Shown here: positions 13,101 to 28,100 of the stretch, one piece after another
How the letters are laid out: each line of letters begins with the position of its first letter
Position numbering within the stretch: the stretch's first letter is position 1
NCBI GenBank assembly: GCA_914767715.1
Contig: OU612066.1
Location: 11,663,001-11,727,000 of the forward strand
Direction of reading: 5' to 3'
Length of the DNA stretch: 64,000 bases
Source: Membranipora membranacea
Taxonomy: Eukaryota > Bryozoa > Gymnolaemata > Cheilostomatida > Membraniporidae
Made by a program: the position numbers and the translations under genes
The notes under the pieces: generated by a model
What the model saw: the letters and a program-made list of their open reading frames with translations, nothing else
Told to the model about the DNA's origin: nothing
The model's database searches: none

Positions 13101-16100
13101 AATCTGAACAGCGCTAGACATTCATGACATAAGAAATCAACTCAGAGAACAAAAGACAACAGAAGACATGAACATGAACACAATCTTAATTTCAGAGCTG
13201 AGATGATGGGATTGTAGTACTTGGACTCATATACCACTTAGTAAGTAAGAGTTTAAAACAGGCAGCAAATAATTAGTAGCAAATCTAGTTACCCGAAACA
13301 TTTTCAGTTCTATTGGAGAAGAAGGCCGAGCTTTGTCCTGATAGAAATTATCAATGGTCATCATAAAAATTAATATATTTCTGCATCAACAGTTTTTGAA
13401 GCCGGTAATCATTTTTTGAACGGTACAGCATGCAGTTAGGGGAAATCTGTCTTGCAAACCTACAGTATTGAGGTCAATTCAGAACTGAATACACTTTACT
13501 ACGGAAACTGTATATAAGTTGCTGCACCATCATAACAATACGCAGTCTCACAATAATTTGAAAAGAAAACACCATACATAAAGAGTGAGTGATGTTTAAC
13601 TAGGACTTACACGGAATGTCTTGAGGCATACAGGTTCAGGTGCTATACCCTGAGCCCAGGGACATATAGGTATAAATATGTTCTTAAACTGAGCATAGTC
13701 AACTCTGTACAGATCAAAGTAAGGTCTGTTAGGGTTATACTCCTGAAACACATCAGCAGGTTTCTCTCCTGTTCTCCAGTATATAGAAGCCTGGTATTCT
13801 TCCTGATATAAGTTACATGGTATGATCAGGTGAATATGTTTTGTGTGCTTCACAATAAAAGTTTCATGGAACTCTTTTCACTGGAGAGCTGTGCACTGTC
13901 TGCTGAGATGAACATGTCAACTTCAATGGCCTTTATAATGTACTCAACTAGAGCAGATGAGTTATTTAGAGCAGTCAAAACATTGTTATTGAGTTGATCT
14001 TTCGTTAAAAAATACGGATCACAAAATTTTGTCACGCTACCGACGCAGCATACAAAGTATGTTAGTGTAACGCATCAACTGTAAATTACCTTGTATAGAG
14101 TGAAGAGGGCAGACAACTCGTCTGTGTCAAAACATGTTTCTCCATCTAAACTTCTGATAACATTTTTCATAGTTGTCTCCTCGATGCCTTGTACCTGAAA
14201 GCAGGGAGATACACAGGGTAAGAGAAGTTAATTATAATGTATTCAATTCATGTAGTATCAAGTGTTTGAGTGCATGGAGGCGAAATCAGGGAGATAGTAA
14301 CTTCACAACCATCAGAAATGACAAACGCACTGTTTTTGTATCATGGGAATGCTGATAATGAGCATTATGCTTGCCAACAAATGATTTAGATTTCCAAATT
14401 TTTTGGGATCTTGATGGCGCCTTCACAGGATTTATCTCCCCTGCAGAAGGTGGAAGCAAAAGAGCAGAGGAGTTAAGGGAATGAGGAATGCGCAGCCAAA
14501 AAAGAGAGCTATCATCCGTAAATGCCTTACACTACTAGATCACTTGAGATCGGATATCATTTCTAAGCTTACTGCCTCCACTGCAGACTTGGAGCCTATG
14601 GTTGAGGGACAACATGAAAATCAAAATCAACTTTTGAAAAAATTCTTAAAACTTCAGAGAACTAGTCAGCATCTTGAGGACCTATGAGCTTGTACAACTT
14701 CTAGAGCTCTTGTACCCTGCACTTGCCATTTCTGCTTAAAGCTTTGAGATCGTTTCTGTTGTTGTCACACCTTTGGAAGAAGACACTGAGAAATCAACCC
14801 CTTGCTTCCATCGATTTTGTATACATGTTGATATGTATACTCCATCTACTAAGCAAGGTGACTTCTTAGCTACAGGGCGTTTACCACTCAAGTCTCAAAT
14901 ACAGGTTTTTTCTGGCCTGGCAAATCTGAATATCATTGACAAAAAAATGAAGCTTTATTGTGTATTAACTTCACAGCGATGGATGGGAGGGAGTTTAAGC
15001 AAGTTTATAACTAAGAGGACAGCCACAAGATTTTCCCCGTTGTAATTGTTACATAATTGGTTCAAGATAACTGCTGACTAGAAAATGCATTGTTCTATGT
15101 GCAGTCTTTAATATGCTCATCAATAATTCATCACAATGCAGTGAAAAGGGAAACATTTTGTTATGGCTACATCAAGGTTGACTCCTTGGTTACACCCATG
15201 TACAATATTGTTTCTCCTTGTTTACTTCTGAGACTTCAAACCTAAACAGCTTTTCAATCGATCAGTGTCGGTCGTTACTTACAATGGATGTAAGTGATTT
15301 TAGAAAAGTCTATGTAAAGGAAGGTAGTCAAAACTTAAAGGTACAGATACCTTTTTTGGAAAACTTAGCAAAGCACTATGAGGAACTTGGAGGTGAAAAT
15401 CCGAGACGGGACTGGACTGCAGTGCTCAAGGTAAGGGAAATAGGCGGATGGACAGTCTAACGATTAGTCCAATGTAATCAACCAGAGGATTGAAAACTTT
15501 GACCAATATTGACTGAAGGCCTTGTTGCAATTGTAGTGTGAAAACTGATGACACTGCAACAATTAATAAGAGTACTTTATGCGAAAGATACCTCATGATG
15601 GTCACTGTAACTGCTATGAAACTGTTGTCAATTTTGCTTCGGGTATTCAGTCCGGATATATATTATGGACAACATCCAGTTTCAGTCTCTGATAGCCGGC
15701 ATTTCTAGTTTCTGCCTTGAAGATTCCCACCAATGTGCCAATATCACTAGCCATAGCCTGACTGCCCAACAACTCACAGTCCAATCAGTATTTATACAGT
15801 CCAGTCAGTATTTCTAATCTTTGGTCCAGTTGATTATACTGCGTGAACTGATCTGTTTACAGGCACATGCTCTTTACAACTCTTGTGCAGCTCGTTGTAC
15901 GGATAGCGACAAGGCAGAGTACTTCACTGAGAAAGCCTTTGAAGTGCAAAACTGTTACCTCAAGTTCACAGCTGGGAAAGAGATTCCTTTGGATCACCTC
16001 CACAAATTGAGAAATTCACATGTCAGTCACCTTGAAGAGATACGGCTCTCTGCGCAGAGAATGATATTGACAGTTGATGAGCAAGTGAAATTGTTTGAAC

Positions 16101-19100
16101 TTGATCCAAAGTTGATAGGATCGCCTAAGAACACCAAACTAATTGAAAAGTGTGCAGAGATTTTGGAACCAGCAGTCAGCAGTCAATCTCATAGTGTGCT
16201 TGATCTATCAAGGATTATAGTCAGCGACAGCGTAGCTTTGATGATGGGCTTGCCACCATGTCATTTTGAGGCTGTTGCACTTGGCTCCTTGGCCAGGGGA
16301 GAATCCACCCCATACTCCGATCTGGAGTTCCTCTTTCTTCTTGAGCATAAAGACGAGGCAACTACAGAGTACTTTGAGACACTTGCTCTGATAGTGTATT
16401 TTCTCATAGGAAACTTACAAGAGACCAAACTGAAGTACATGGCTATTGAAGAGCTATCAGGATGGTTTACGGATGAAGCCAAAAATGGCTTCAAAATCGA
16501 CGGTTTACAGAAAAAAGCGGGCAATATTCCAACAGGAAATGGCAGCACTGATGTCAAAAACAAGTTTATCTGCACAGTTCAAGAGTTGGCCAAGCATTAC
16601 AAATCCGTGTTCGATGATCCAAGTCACCAAGACGGAGTGACCGGGGATGATTCAGACATGCTGGCATCAACCTGTCTTATTTATACCTCGACAAATACAG
16701 CTGATGGTCTGCTACTGAAAGAATTCGTTGAACTTAGGTTTGGCATGAGGCCAAATTCCAGAAGAGAGGCAGCTATAATTCAGATGATGCAGAGCGATTT
16801 GATCAACTACAACTACCTACCCATGTATTCACCAGTCAACATGCAAATCTCAGCCAAACCATTTATATATAGATACCCATCTCTGCTCATTCTTAATGTT
16901 AGGATAAAGTATGGTCTGAGCAGCTCCAGCTCAATAGAAACTATAGAACTATTGCTGAAAGGAGGAATAATCAGTGAAGACTATCAAGTTTCTTTGAGAA
17001 ATGCATTTTTGTTGGCTGTCTTTATCCGACTCTCTTGTTATCTCCACCACGACAGTCAGCAGGAAGACATCAGGTTAATAGAGAACTGTGCTATAGCTAA
17101 TGGCTGGTATATTCCCAAGAAACTATTCATCATGTATTATAGCTCTATCGTGGAAATAAAACATATCTTTGGATATGTTTTTGGATATGACCCTATTTTG
17201 CCCTCAGTCAGTAGATGTGAGGCTGCCATGTCAGTGGCCTTCTGTTATAGAGACAGAAGTGATGCCGAAAAATATGCAGACTTTCTTATCTCCATTGATA
17301 AACTAGTCAATGTTGATGTAGATCTGCAATTGCACTTAGTAACAGGATACCAGCTTCGACGCCAATTCGAAAAGTCGATGAAGTTATGCAATGACATTTT
17401 TAAGAGTGAATATCTCAATTCTATGAGTGAATCTCAGGTGTGCAAGCTCAGTGTATGCATGTGGAGTATCGCACTTGAAACACAAGATCCTTTTGCGGAC
17501 CAACTTTTTGAGCTGACCAACCGCAGATGTGATCTAGAGAGTAATATTCACTACCTCATCATTCCGGCTTATGAAACCTTCAGCAGGCTAGAACACAGGG
17601 AAGGGATAAAAGTTGATTTAGACACCAAGTTTATGGAGGATGCGCTCCTGAAGAAGGATCCTTCAAACAATACAGAAGCAGCCTGGATGTATTCACTGGT
17701 GCACAGAATGAATAACAATACAAAGCTAGCAATCAAATGGGCAAAGAAAAGCCTCGAATTACACAAGAAAGAAGCAGGGATTGGGGTGGAGACAGTGACA
17801 GTATTTGGCTTGGAGGTCCTACAGTTTCTAGCTTGTGAACATTTTGAGATAAATCTTGATGAAGGTGAGAAGTATGCAAAAAGAGCTTTGGTGATTGACT
17901 TTCAGATAGAATTGAAGCCACCAAGATACAGAGGACGTATGTACAATCTTCTAAGTCAGATCTATTTGAGGCGCGGGGATCAGAAGATGTCAGTAGCGTT
18001 TCATGCCAAGGCTTGTGAGTGTTGGCCAGATTGGTATTATCACTCCATTTTCTTCCCGCGCCATCATTTTTCCCATATCATGAGGAACGCAAAATATTTG
18101 CAGGCAAGTGGCAGTGCCACAAATGAGGTTCCCTATAATCACATTCTGATTACAACCTCTGGGGTCTATCCAGATGAAGAATACATGAAGCCCATTGGCT
18201 ACAGATGGCAGGCTACAAATTTATAGTACTTTTTTGCTGACTAACTTTAATGATAAAAAAAAGATGTAATACTAATTTTCACCATACATATCAGGGTTTT
18301 TCACAAAGGCTGTTAGCACCAGAAAAAGTATATTATTAGCATCAACATGATAAACCATGTCGCTATATTTTTATCCCTTTTATTGCAATCTATTTAATTG
18401 TAATTTTAGTTACCCTCACATGTGTTATAAATAAACTGGAGGAAGACAAAATTTTAAAAAATCGCCAATTGAGCATAGTTAGAGGATCTAATAGTCTTAC
18501 CACTCGAAGTCTGTGTTTGAGACGGAGTTTGTCTATCATTTCGTTTGTTATCACATCTCCAAACTTCACATAGGCGTCATTTATCAGCAGCGATACATCA
18601 ATCGAGGTCTCCTGTATAAATATTCAAGATGTATATTTGAGTGTTTGGAGAGGCTGTTTTAAATGCTGACACTTGCTAATTAATCTATCAGAATATACAT
18701 ATCCGTATTCATAGATATTTGATTGCAAAATTAGGTGTCTTAGAGCAATCAAAATGGAAGACAAAAATTTTAGTGCAAAAATGCGAACACCAAAGGGCTG
18801 CGGGAATGAGACCAATTATGATGCTATTTGAAATAAATGACTCCATCTTATTGAGTAATAGAAGGTGAATTTTTATCATTTCACTTATATGATGTTGGAG
18901 CCTTGCAATAAGAAGGTAATTACTCTTCAGGATACTCTGTGTAACTGCTTTAATATGCATGGAATAAATTTATTTTGGTTGTTGTCACATGCGACGGAGG
19001 GAGGGGTAATCTAGATTGGGATATAATATTACAGTGGCCTTATGGATTTGATATCAGGCTTCATGTTCGACATTGCAATCACAATCAGGGATCGTCCACA

Positions 19101-22100
19101 CCTCAGACATTCATACACTTGTAATTGCTCACCGTTGGCATTGAATGCTCTAGCTGATATTGATTGACATGAGATGATAACAAACTCAAATTTCAAATAC
19201 TAGAATGAAAGGATGATGTTTGCCAGCCTGTCCAAGTATTGAAAGCTTTGTTGGAACCAACATAGCTTGTAAAGAGAGACTGTTTTTCTACCGATTATAA
19301 CTTGACGCTCTCAGAGCAATAAAAAAATCTCTGATTTAGCGTTAAGTCTGACAAAAAAGCTGAGGTGAGTCATGAATCATATCATTCAGGTTCATCACTA
19401 AGTCATCAATACATAAAAAGCTTACCACATTCTTGTTTGTTTTGAGAATGGGATCGTTGACGTCAGCGTTTGTCACGCCGTCCACATACTGAGTGAGTAT
19501 GGATATGGCCTCACCATCATCCTTACACTTAGATAGCTTATCGGAGCAGCCATCAAGCACTGCCAGAGCTATCTGAAATATCACCTTCGCACCATCCGAG
19601 AAAAAGCAATCCAGTATGTTCACTGCGCTCTCAAATGGCATCACACTGTAATAAACAGATTTTTTTAAGTCTGCAACAAGTCGGTTTTGAATTTTATTTA
19701 AGAATTAACTCTGAATCAAAATGAGATGCAAAAGTTTGGCTATATAAAAGAACAGGACATCTAATTCCTATTGCTCTATAAATGTGTACAGTGTAACAAT
19801 TTGATTGAACTTTCCAGTCCGGTTAGTTCTTTGGCCGAACAGGTTAGGAGTTAGTGTTGGTGAGGTTTACCTGAGGAATATGGTGAGAAACCATGATAAA
19901 GCTATCATAGACAGCAGACCAGTGGTGCTGTAATGACCATGTAGATAAGGTAGATGTTCTGATATCAACTCCTCTAACACACCTACACAAATATTGAGTC
20001 AGATATTAGCGTAATGGTTGTTGGTGAATAGTTCAGCACAATATTTGGCAGCAGTAGCATTTATTTATTGCATAGCAAGTGTGCCAAGATTTCAGTACAG
20101 TAAAATAATACACATGTTGGTTTTGCTAGTAATAACAGTATCAAAAGTCTGATGCATGAGTTTTAGAGATTGAAATAAAGTAAACAATAACAGCCAGTAT
20201 ACAGAGATTTTATATGTATATAGTTTCAGCTCAGCATCAGCAGTATGTGATACTGAAATTATTCAATGTTTTTAAAGGCTCCCAGTACCTTGATCGACAA
20301 GTGCTCCCACAACTTTAGTATTATAGTAATCTGGTAACATCCTCTCACAGAGCGCCACCAGTAACCAGAAAGCCTCCTCTTCATTAGCGTAGAGTAACAG
20401 CACGCTGGTCACTATGTTCATAGCCTGTAAGGTGAGAGGAATAGATGGTCAAATGAATAGAATGATTAGAATGATTACACCAAAATATGCACAAGGGAAG
20501 AGACCGCAACCTGAAGAGACTATGGATGTAAGAATAGTTAGATGCCAGGTGGTAAAAAACACAACAACTTTTGAAGGAGTCAGAAAAAATTGTGGTTTTA
20601 TAATTTCACCTACGGCTATGTTCCTGCACATTTTCATTTTTCTGATACGACTTAAGCGGTCATATGACATTGCTATGATTAGATTGGAAAATAACATCAT
20701 GCTATCAAGTATTCTGATTGCAACATATGTGTGTGCTGCAAAGTGTGTAATAGCAGGTGATACAAAGGCTGCCATAGCGCAGAAAGTCTGGCTCCATTGT
20801 AATACTCTATACCAGTGCATACCTGACAGTAGCCGATCTGAGGATTCCTGAACGCATAGGCAGTAAGTACTCTTCTCAGTGCATCTATACCCAACTCAGA
20901 CTGGAATGCTTTATGCTCTGGAAGTGATCTAAAATACAGGAGGAGAAACTCTTGTACCATGATACATATAAAAGATAAAACTGTGGCGTTTCTTTTGTTT
21001 GTAGCGGATGTGATATAATATCATATTATGGGATATTGTTACATCAGAACAGCTGAAATGTGAATTGCCCTTGGATAAAACAAAATATTGAAATAAGAAC
21101 GCATTTAAAGGTGTTCATGCAATATGAATTATGCATCGACATGTGTTGACAGTGAGTCGTAATCAGGAAGTTACCTGTGTAGGTCTCGCTCAATCTCATC
21201 TGTAGCTATAGTAGTTCTACCCTGAGTCTTCTCTATCAGTGATGCATAGTAACCAGGATTTGTGGCCATCTGGGAAACAAAAAACAGCACTGAATGCATA
21301 TTATAATAACTGTGCAGTAATTGATTTGGGAATCCTACTGATTTTAACACATGTACGCATGGTTGATGAACTAGATCCCTTACAATTTATAATCTGAGAG
21401 TGTACAAACAGAGTTAACACCAACCAGAAAAGTCAAGGTAGGTTGAATAACCTACAGCTTGCATTGTGATGAAGCAAAAATAGATTTTTGTGATCAATAT
21501 TGACCCGTTTAATACCTACAATTTCCAAAAATATATTATTTAGAGTCATCTTACCTCGTTTATTGCACCAGAGTACACCATCCACATTTCTCCTCTCAGC
21601 TCATCAGGTAGCCCTCTCATTATCTCATCATGTATTTTCTTTGTGCGGTACATACAGACACCCCTCCCGTATTCACTAAAGGCTGTGCGCCACAGGCTAT
21701 CTCTAGCAGCATCTTTAGGTGACATGTCGTCGGGTGATTTAGGACAGAAATGTTTGTGAAGAGCTGGAGACAGGTCAAATCTGAAGGAAGCTTGAGACGG
21801 AGATGGGTTGTTTGGTGTAACTAACGGTTGTGGGGTATCTTCAGATTGCTAGAAAAAAAACGAAATAAGAAAAAGCATGTTTTTAGGCAAGGACTCACAA
21901 AGCTGAATTAAATCGATTAATGAAGCCATTGATACAACTTTTTATGTAATACCCCAGAGTATTTCAGCAGTGGAATATAATTAAATATGTAATCTGTATG
22001 TCTCATGAGGTGTGAGGCATGAGGCATAAGACAAGTGACAAAATATCATGTGTGTTTAAAATCCATGCAAGTGAGATCTTAAAATTATTCACAAATTAAC

Positions 22101-25100
22101 AAGAGTTAAAGTTGACATGATAAATATTTCTACGATAAACTGGTCCAGGATGTTTGGGCATCGAACAATAGTAATGGATAATCAAAGTAGCCACAGAACA
22201 ACAAATCTTGCATGCTGCCTAAAATGACAAGACAAGGTAGTACTACAGTAATCACTTACAGTGGTGACAGCTTCAGGACTAGAGGCTTGTACCGTGACAG
22301 TAGGTAGATCACCATTTTTTATATTACTGTTACTATTACTACTGGTGAGTGACGGGGAGTCATCCCCTTCTGCTGTGTCAGCTAACGAAGGATCTGATTT
22401 AGATATTGACAGAGATTTGCCTATCGACTGTCTGTAAAATGATAAAGATTGATCTGGTAATTGTCAAAATCAGGTCAAAATTCTTGAGAATAGAGGTAAT
22501 ATGATATTCAAATCTATCTGTTTTAATTTGTCACGATTTCATTAAATTGACAACCTTACAATATAGGTTGGTCCACTTGTTTTTGGGATATTACAACTAA
22601 GGATAATAAAAGAAGACCCAGAGGTTACCCAGTCACTCATAGTAGTTATTCCTCAGTCCGAATTTACCAGAAACTTATAATATATGCAGCAATCAAATTC
22701 ATGATCACTATAAAAGACAACATCATCTTGCCCCTTAGAGGGAACGGGCTATCAAAAACTGTGAAAACTGACGGGAACATTCATTAGCCTTGACACGCGG
22801 CTACGGTTTTTTTGGTTTTGGGAAAACCGAAAACTGTGGCCGCGTGACAACTGACAAGGGTAGATATTTATGCTAAATTTGCTAAAATCAGAATTGGGGT
22901 CATTTCCAGAGTTGCTGGTAGTGACATTACGTCACAATCCACAAACCCAATGTGGTCGTTAACTGAATGCCACGACAAGCCACCCAGGTAGAGTTTGAAT
23001 TTTAAACCTAGGTAGAGTGTGGGCTTAAACTCCGATCATCTCCACCTGAGGTTGTGTTACCACTGCCACAAATACATATAGTTTATTTACAGCCTGATAT
23101 CAGGTTGTATAAATCAACTAGGATCGATAAGTCTTGCCCCTGAGACAGATTTGTTTGTGCAAGTATATTGACTTGACTATGATAACAACTGAAGCTACAA
23201 TCAGGAAGACCTGGTTACCTCAGCCACAAGTACTTTACTTACAGCCTGATATCAGGTTGCTGGCCGAGCATATCTGCTAGTTTGATGAGCATTGTGTTCT
23301 GATCGAAAAGATCTGTGAAGAGGAAGTTAGTCCTGACTCCGGTAGTGATAAGTAAGGCATTGTTTATCTCATTCTGTTTATTACCTGTCTTCTCAACACA
23401 CTGAACCATACGGAGGGGGATAACTACCTGAACCTCATCCTGATCCTACACAACAAACAATGGATTAAGGTTATGATACCAGCATTGTACGATTTTGACA
23501 TTTTATATACCGTTGGAAAGCTAATCGAACACTGATTCTGAAAATATTGGTTTCGGCATGACGTCATGTCATGGCGTTGTGCTATTTTGATAAAAGGCAG
23601 GATAAATCGTCTTTGAGGAGGATTTTTTTGGACGATGTGGTGCAGATACTATGGTTCATATCATACTTTCAACTGCATAATGTTTACAAGAAGCCTCTGA
23701 AGCACCCATGAGGGGCAATTTCTGGATCATGTGGCATTAAGCACCAGAGGAAAAACCATCTTTTTATCATTGGTTATTAGCTTATTTAGGTTGCCTTGGT
23801 TAAATGGATGAGGATCCAATGTGATGCGTGCCACACACAGAAAAGACAAGTAATTTACTTCGGGAAGACCTTATTCTACATGTCAGGACTAATAAAAGAC
23901 ATTGGTATCAATAATATTAGGAGTTGCCCTCTGGATTTTAATTGATTTTGCACAGAGGGAGGCCCTCCTGATGGGACTCTATATTTCACAACCAAAGCTA
24001 CTGTGGTGGGATTTGCCTGGCAGTGCATAGCAAGGGCACCACCACATCATCATTAAAAAATACAGGATTGAAAGCGAATGTCAGCCAACTTGCAGATCAA
24101 GTTTGATTCATTTGCCACCATTCGGAGTTGCTCACGCTACACTGGTCACACACAGGCAAAGATGTTACTAGCATTACCAGTGGAGGGGGAACAAATCTGA
24201 ATGCAGGAAAATGGTTTAAACTTGGTCTAATCAACCTGCTACTGACTATTCAAATTTGTGTACACACATCCCATAGAGGTCATACAATTGAAGCCGCGGG
24301 TCCACTTTCTGGAAACAACACTCGCTGCCACAACATTCTACAAACCTTGCTGTCAAAGCAGACATAATTCCTGGATACATAGAGTCGTCCGCTGGTGTGA
24401 GTTTTCTTATATGGAAGCCATAGACAGCAAGCAGTATCCCCGTCCAGTCGTTCAGTTACTGGTAACCTGAACATACTCCTGTACGCTTCACTACGAGCCC
24501 GAGCATCTAAATCTCTCTTCAAATTAGGCACTCGGCGCTTACTCCTAAAAACAAAAGTACCTTTATAGTATAGTACAGTACAATCTTATTTGACGGCCCT
24601 TTGACACAGGCCAACATAATCTCAGGTGGCTTGTGTGGAGTTGTGACCCTATCACAGTTATTACAGCATCTCTATACTGCGTTTAGGATTGAGCAAACAT
24701 AGAGTAGATATACAGCATTTATGGTCCTGATCCGAACAAACCTGGCTACGATAAATAGCTCGCCAGTGCCTAAACATAAATGACTTTTGGTGCCAAAAAT
24801 CAAAGCTTGAGAGGACTGAATATGTAGCTGATGACAGATGAGTCCTCAAATACAAAAATATCTCCATTGATTAAATTCGTCATTTTATATTACAAACTGA
24901 CAGGCACTTGTGACAAGTCCCACCTGTTCCTGTTTGGTGGTAGTGTCTTGTCTTCCTGGAACCCTTCTTCCACTATCAATCTAAAATTATATACATGAAT
25001 TTAATTTATCAGTTCATGTTTCAAATTATAATATACCAACAACAAAAAATTGCATTATTGAGCAAGAAATATTCTGACTTCAATATTGGGATCAAAGAAC

Positions 25101-28100
25101 TTGCCAAGTGACATTTTCTCATGCAGGTAAGTTCAATATTCTGACACGACATTGCTAATTAACAATAGAACAGATCTGCAGTTTGCAGTTCTGATTCATA
25201 GTAACAAAATTACTTTATCAAGTGACAATGCAATTTGATAAGATTATTATTGTCTGATAAAAACTTTTAAAAATTTGCATTCATGTTCAAGGTATGAGGT
25301 GCTAGTTTCTACTCACTGTTGCATAGCCATGTTTGCTAATTGTTGCATTAGCTGGAACGTTTCTTCTTTTCGCACAAACATCGTGAAATAATGCTGCAAT
25401 AAGATTAAAAAGAAACACAAAAATAAAATACAGATTGCGCCGTCATTGTAATATTTATCTGGACTTTGCACCATTTATCCCTCTCTGCTACAAACACGTG
25501 CCAGTGTTATAGTATGGCACTGTGCCAAATGAACTGTACATCTGGGGTTAAATATCTCAAGATTGTAATGAGTCAGTACTCGAGCCATGCTGGTATATCC
25601 ACTAGCCTAAGTATTGGACAATCATGGCAGGCATGACATAACCTACAGAGGGTACACAGCTTGTAATCACAGAGTAAGTGTGTATCCTTACTCTGTGTTG
25701 TAATCACTCTATTATGCAGTGACCAAAACAAAATAAAAAAAAAACATAATGATCACAATTTGGAAACAATTAATAATGCCCAACAATGTAACAAATAAAC
25801 AATTATTATGAAACTGTATCAGACTCACATCCGCTTCTCGTGTCCCGACATGTATACCATTAGGAAAGAGCATATTAGATTCTCTGTCAAGTTGCTGTGA
25901 AATATAATAGCCAACCTTAGTAGTGGATATCACACCAACATAAGTACAAGACAAACAAGCTACATATCAAACAAAGATTTTGCACATTGGGGACGTGAAA
26001 CAAACACAAATCCCAGTACGCAATAAGATAAGCTAGCAAAAAATTTTCCCCCAACCTTGCACTTTATCTTTGCCATCTCAGATATTAGATTTTTTGTTTT
26101 ATCGCCAAATTACAGATGTATATTAAGCACTTTAGACATGTTAGCGCAAGCTCACTTGTTTATAGTCATGATACACTGAGAGAAACGAGCCGTGTCACCA
26201 GGCTAATTTTTTGTAACTGTATGACAAGGCTACAGAGAATCTCATGTGGTTTATTTTTACAGTATTAGCAGAATTTGCATTGATGTAGAAGGGGAACAAT
26301 TATGAGCGGATGCCTTCCTGATCATCCCCACAAAGAATACGGGACCGTATGGACCTGCGCCTAACAATTGTACTATAGACGTTGTGTACTGTAGTTGTCT
26401 TAGATTGTGGGTAAAAGGCCAAAAGAACATTTTTTGTGCAATGGGTGTGATTTTTTCCGGAGAGTGTAGTGTACAATACCATCTGCATACACAGTCTTCC
26501 TTTTCTCATTCAAAAATGACTAGTGATGAAAGTTCTGTCAGTATGGCTACACCTGACACCCCTAACACAGATGACTGTAAGTTTTTTACCTTGACGTCGA
26601 CCCAGCGTACAATGATTTTAGACTCCTTGCCGAGCATGAAGGAGTAGAAGCACAAGTGATTGATAGATAGGTACAGCCATCCTTGTCTAGGCATCCTGTG
26701 TTTTATATAACTGCATGAGTAGTCTGCAAAACAAGAAAGTTACATAATCTTATGTATGACATAAAGACACAAAATAACTCAGCACTGAGAGCTGTGTAAT
26801 AATAGCCAATAATGCCCCCCCCCCCCTCAGGGGGATAGACAGGCACCCAACAACAGTAGATCGACACAACCTAAGAGTTTGCAGTCACAACAAAACAGAA
26901 CAAAATTTTACTTTGTACCAGCTTGGTTTTATTATGACAGTTACGCTCTTCATAGACTAGGCGCCGATGTCACATCATACTATGAAACTAAATATGAGCG
27001 CACTATCTTATAGCTTAGGAGCGAATCATTCGGCTATACAGGATTGCTTGCTGACAAAATTCTCCTGTTTTACTGGAATTTCAAAATAGAGCCATTATTC
27101 AAATTCCAAGGCTAACTGACCGATTTATCTGGTTATTTATTTGGTTGTAAATTACAACTTGGTTTCGATGGTGACAGTAATTCTACTATCAAGGCTTCAA
27201 CAAAATATGGCCGTACAAATACCAGCTAGTCTGTTAAATTATTATGGCTGAGGAAATTGCCAAGATGATGATGAATGATTGTTTGTTGACTTACAATTGA
27301 CTAATTTCTCCTCTTGTGGAAGTTTGAATAGTTTGTGGAACTTAACAACAGCACCTTTAAAATCCTTAGCTTCCTCTTCTGCTTCATCATCTGAAACATT
27401 TAACTTATGACATCATCATATGAAAGCACAAGTTCTGACATAATCAGATAACATAGACAAATACAAAATTGGTCTGATGTCCATCAAAGGAGTCCAAGTT
27501 ATAAGATCAAGAAATAAGTGGATGAGTCAGCACGCTGACTATCGCCATCAACCTATCAGTCGCTTGCACAGCAAAACTCAGGCTTTATGTATTGCAGCAG
27601 TATGAAGAATTTATTTTAGATGAACCTTGACTTGATATATAGCAAGTGGAAGATCAAACACAGTTCAATGATTTCATCTATATAGAGCTCCTTGGTTTAA
27701 AGTATAAAGCTCAATAACAAGTCTATGGTTTATATGGATTAAAGTGGACAAATCTGAAGTATGCAAAAAGTACAAAATTACTCATGTATTAGCTGTATAC
27801 CTTCCTCCTCATCTTGCTTGTGAACAGATTCAGCTTTGAGGCTCTCAATCTTACACTTCACATAATCTGTAATCTCGTCTTCGTTTTCAAAATCACCTAC
27901 AAGAGCGATCAATACAAGGTAATACTGTGGGCCGTACATCACTTGAAGAACTGCACATATTTCATGCATGAAGTGACAATTATGGAAAAATGTATAAAAA
28001 ATATGATTGATAAGTTCCATCAATTCTACCCAGTGTTGATTCTTCAAACACAATGATACTGAATGGTAAAATGGTTTCATAAAAAGCTACAGACCATACA

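Noticed and set aside
15821-15862. Gene B starting at 15821 without exon 1
   Set aside because: The gcacatgctct acceptor junction at 15863 and exon 1 at 15284 are both matched by gene A with the same phase, so the intervening frame is intron.
20414-20851. 145-codon plus-strand frame and its minus partner at 20449-20820
   Set aside because: Lies over TBC1D9 intron 16 and runs into exon 16 and 17 borders; no family match and no splice logic.
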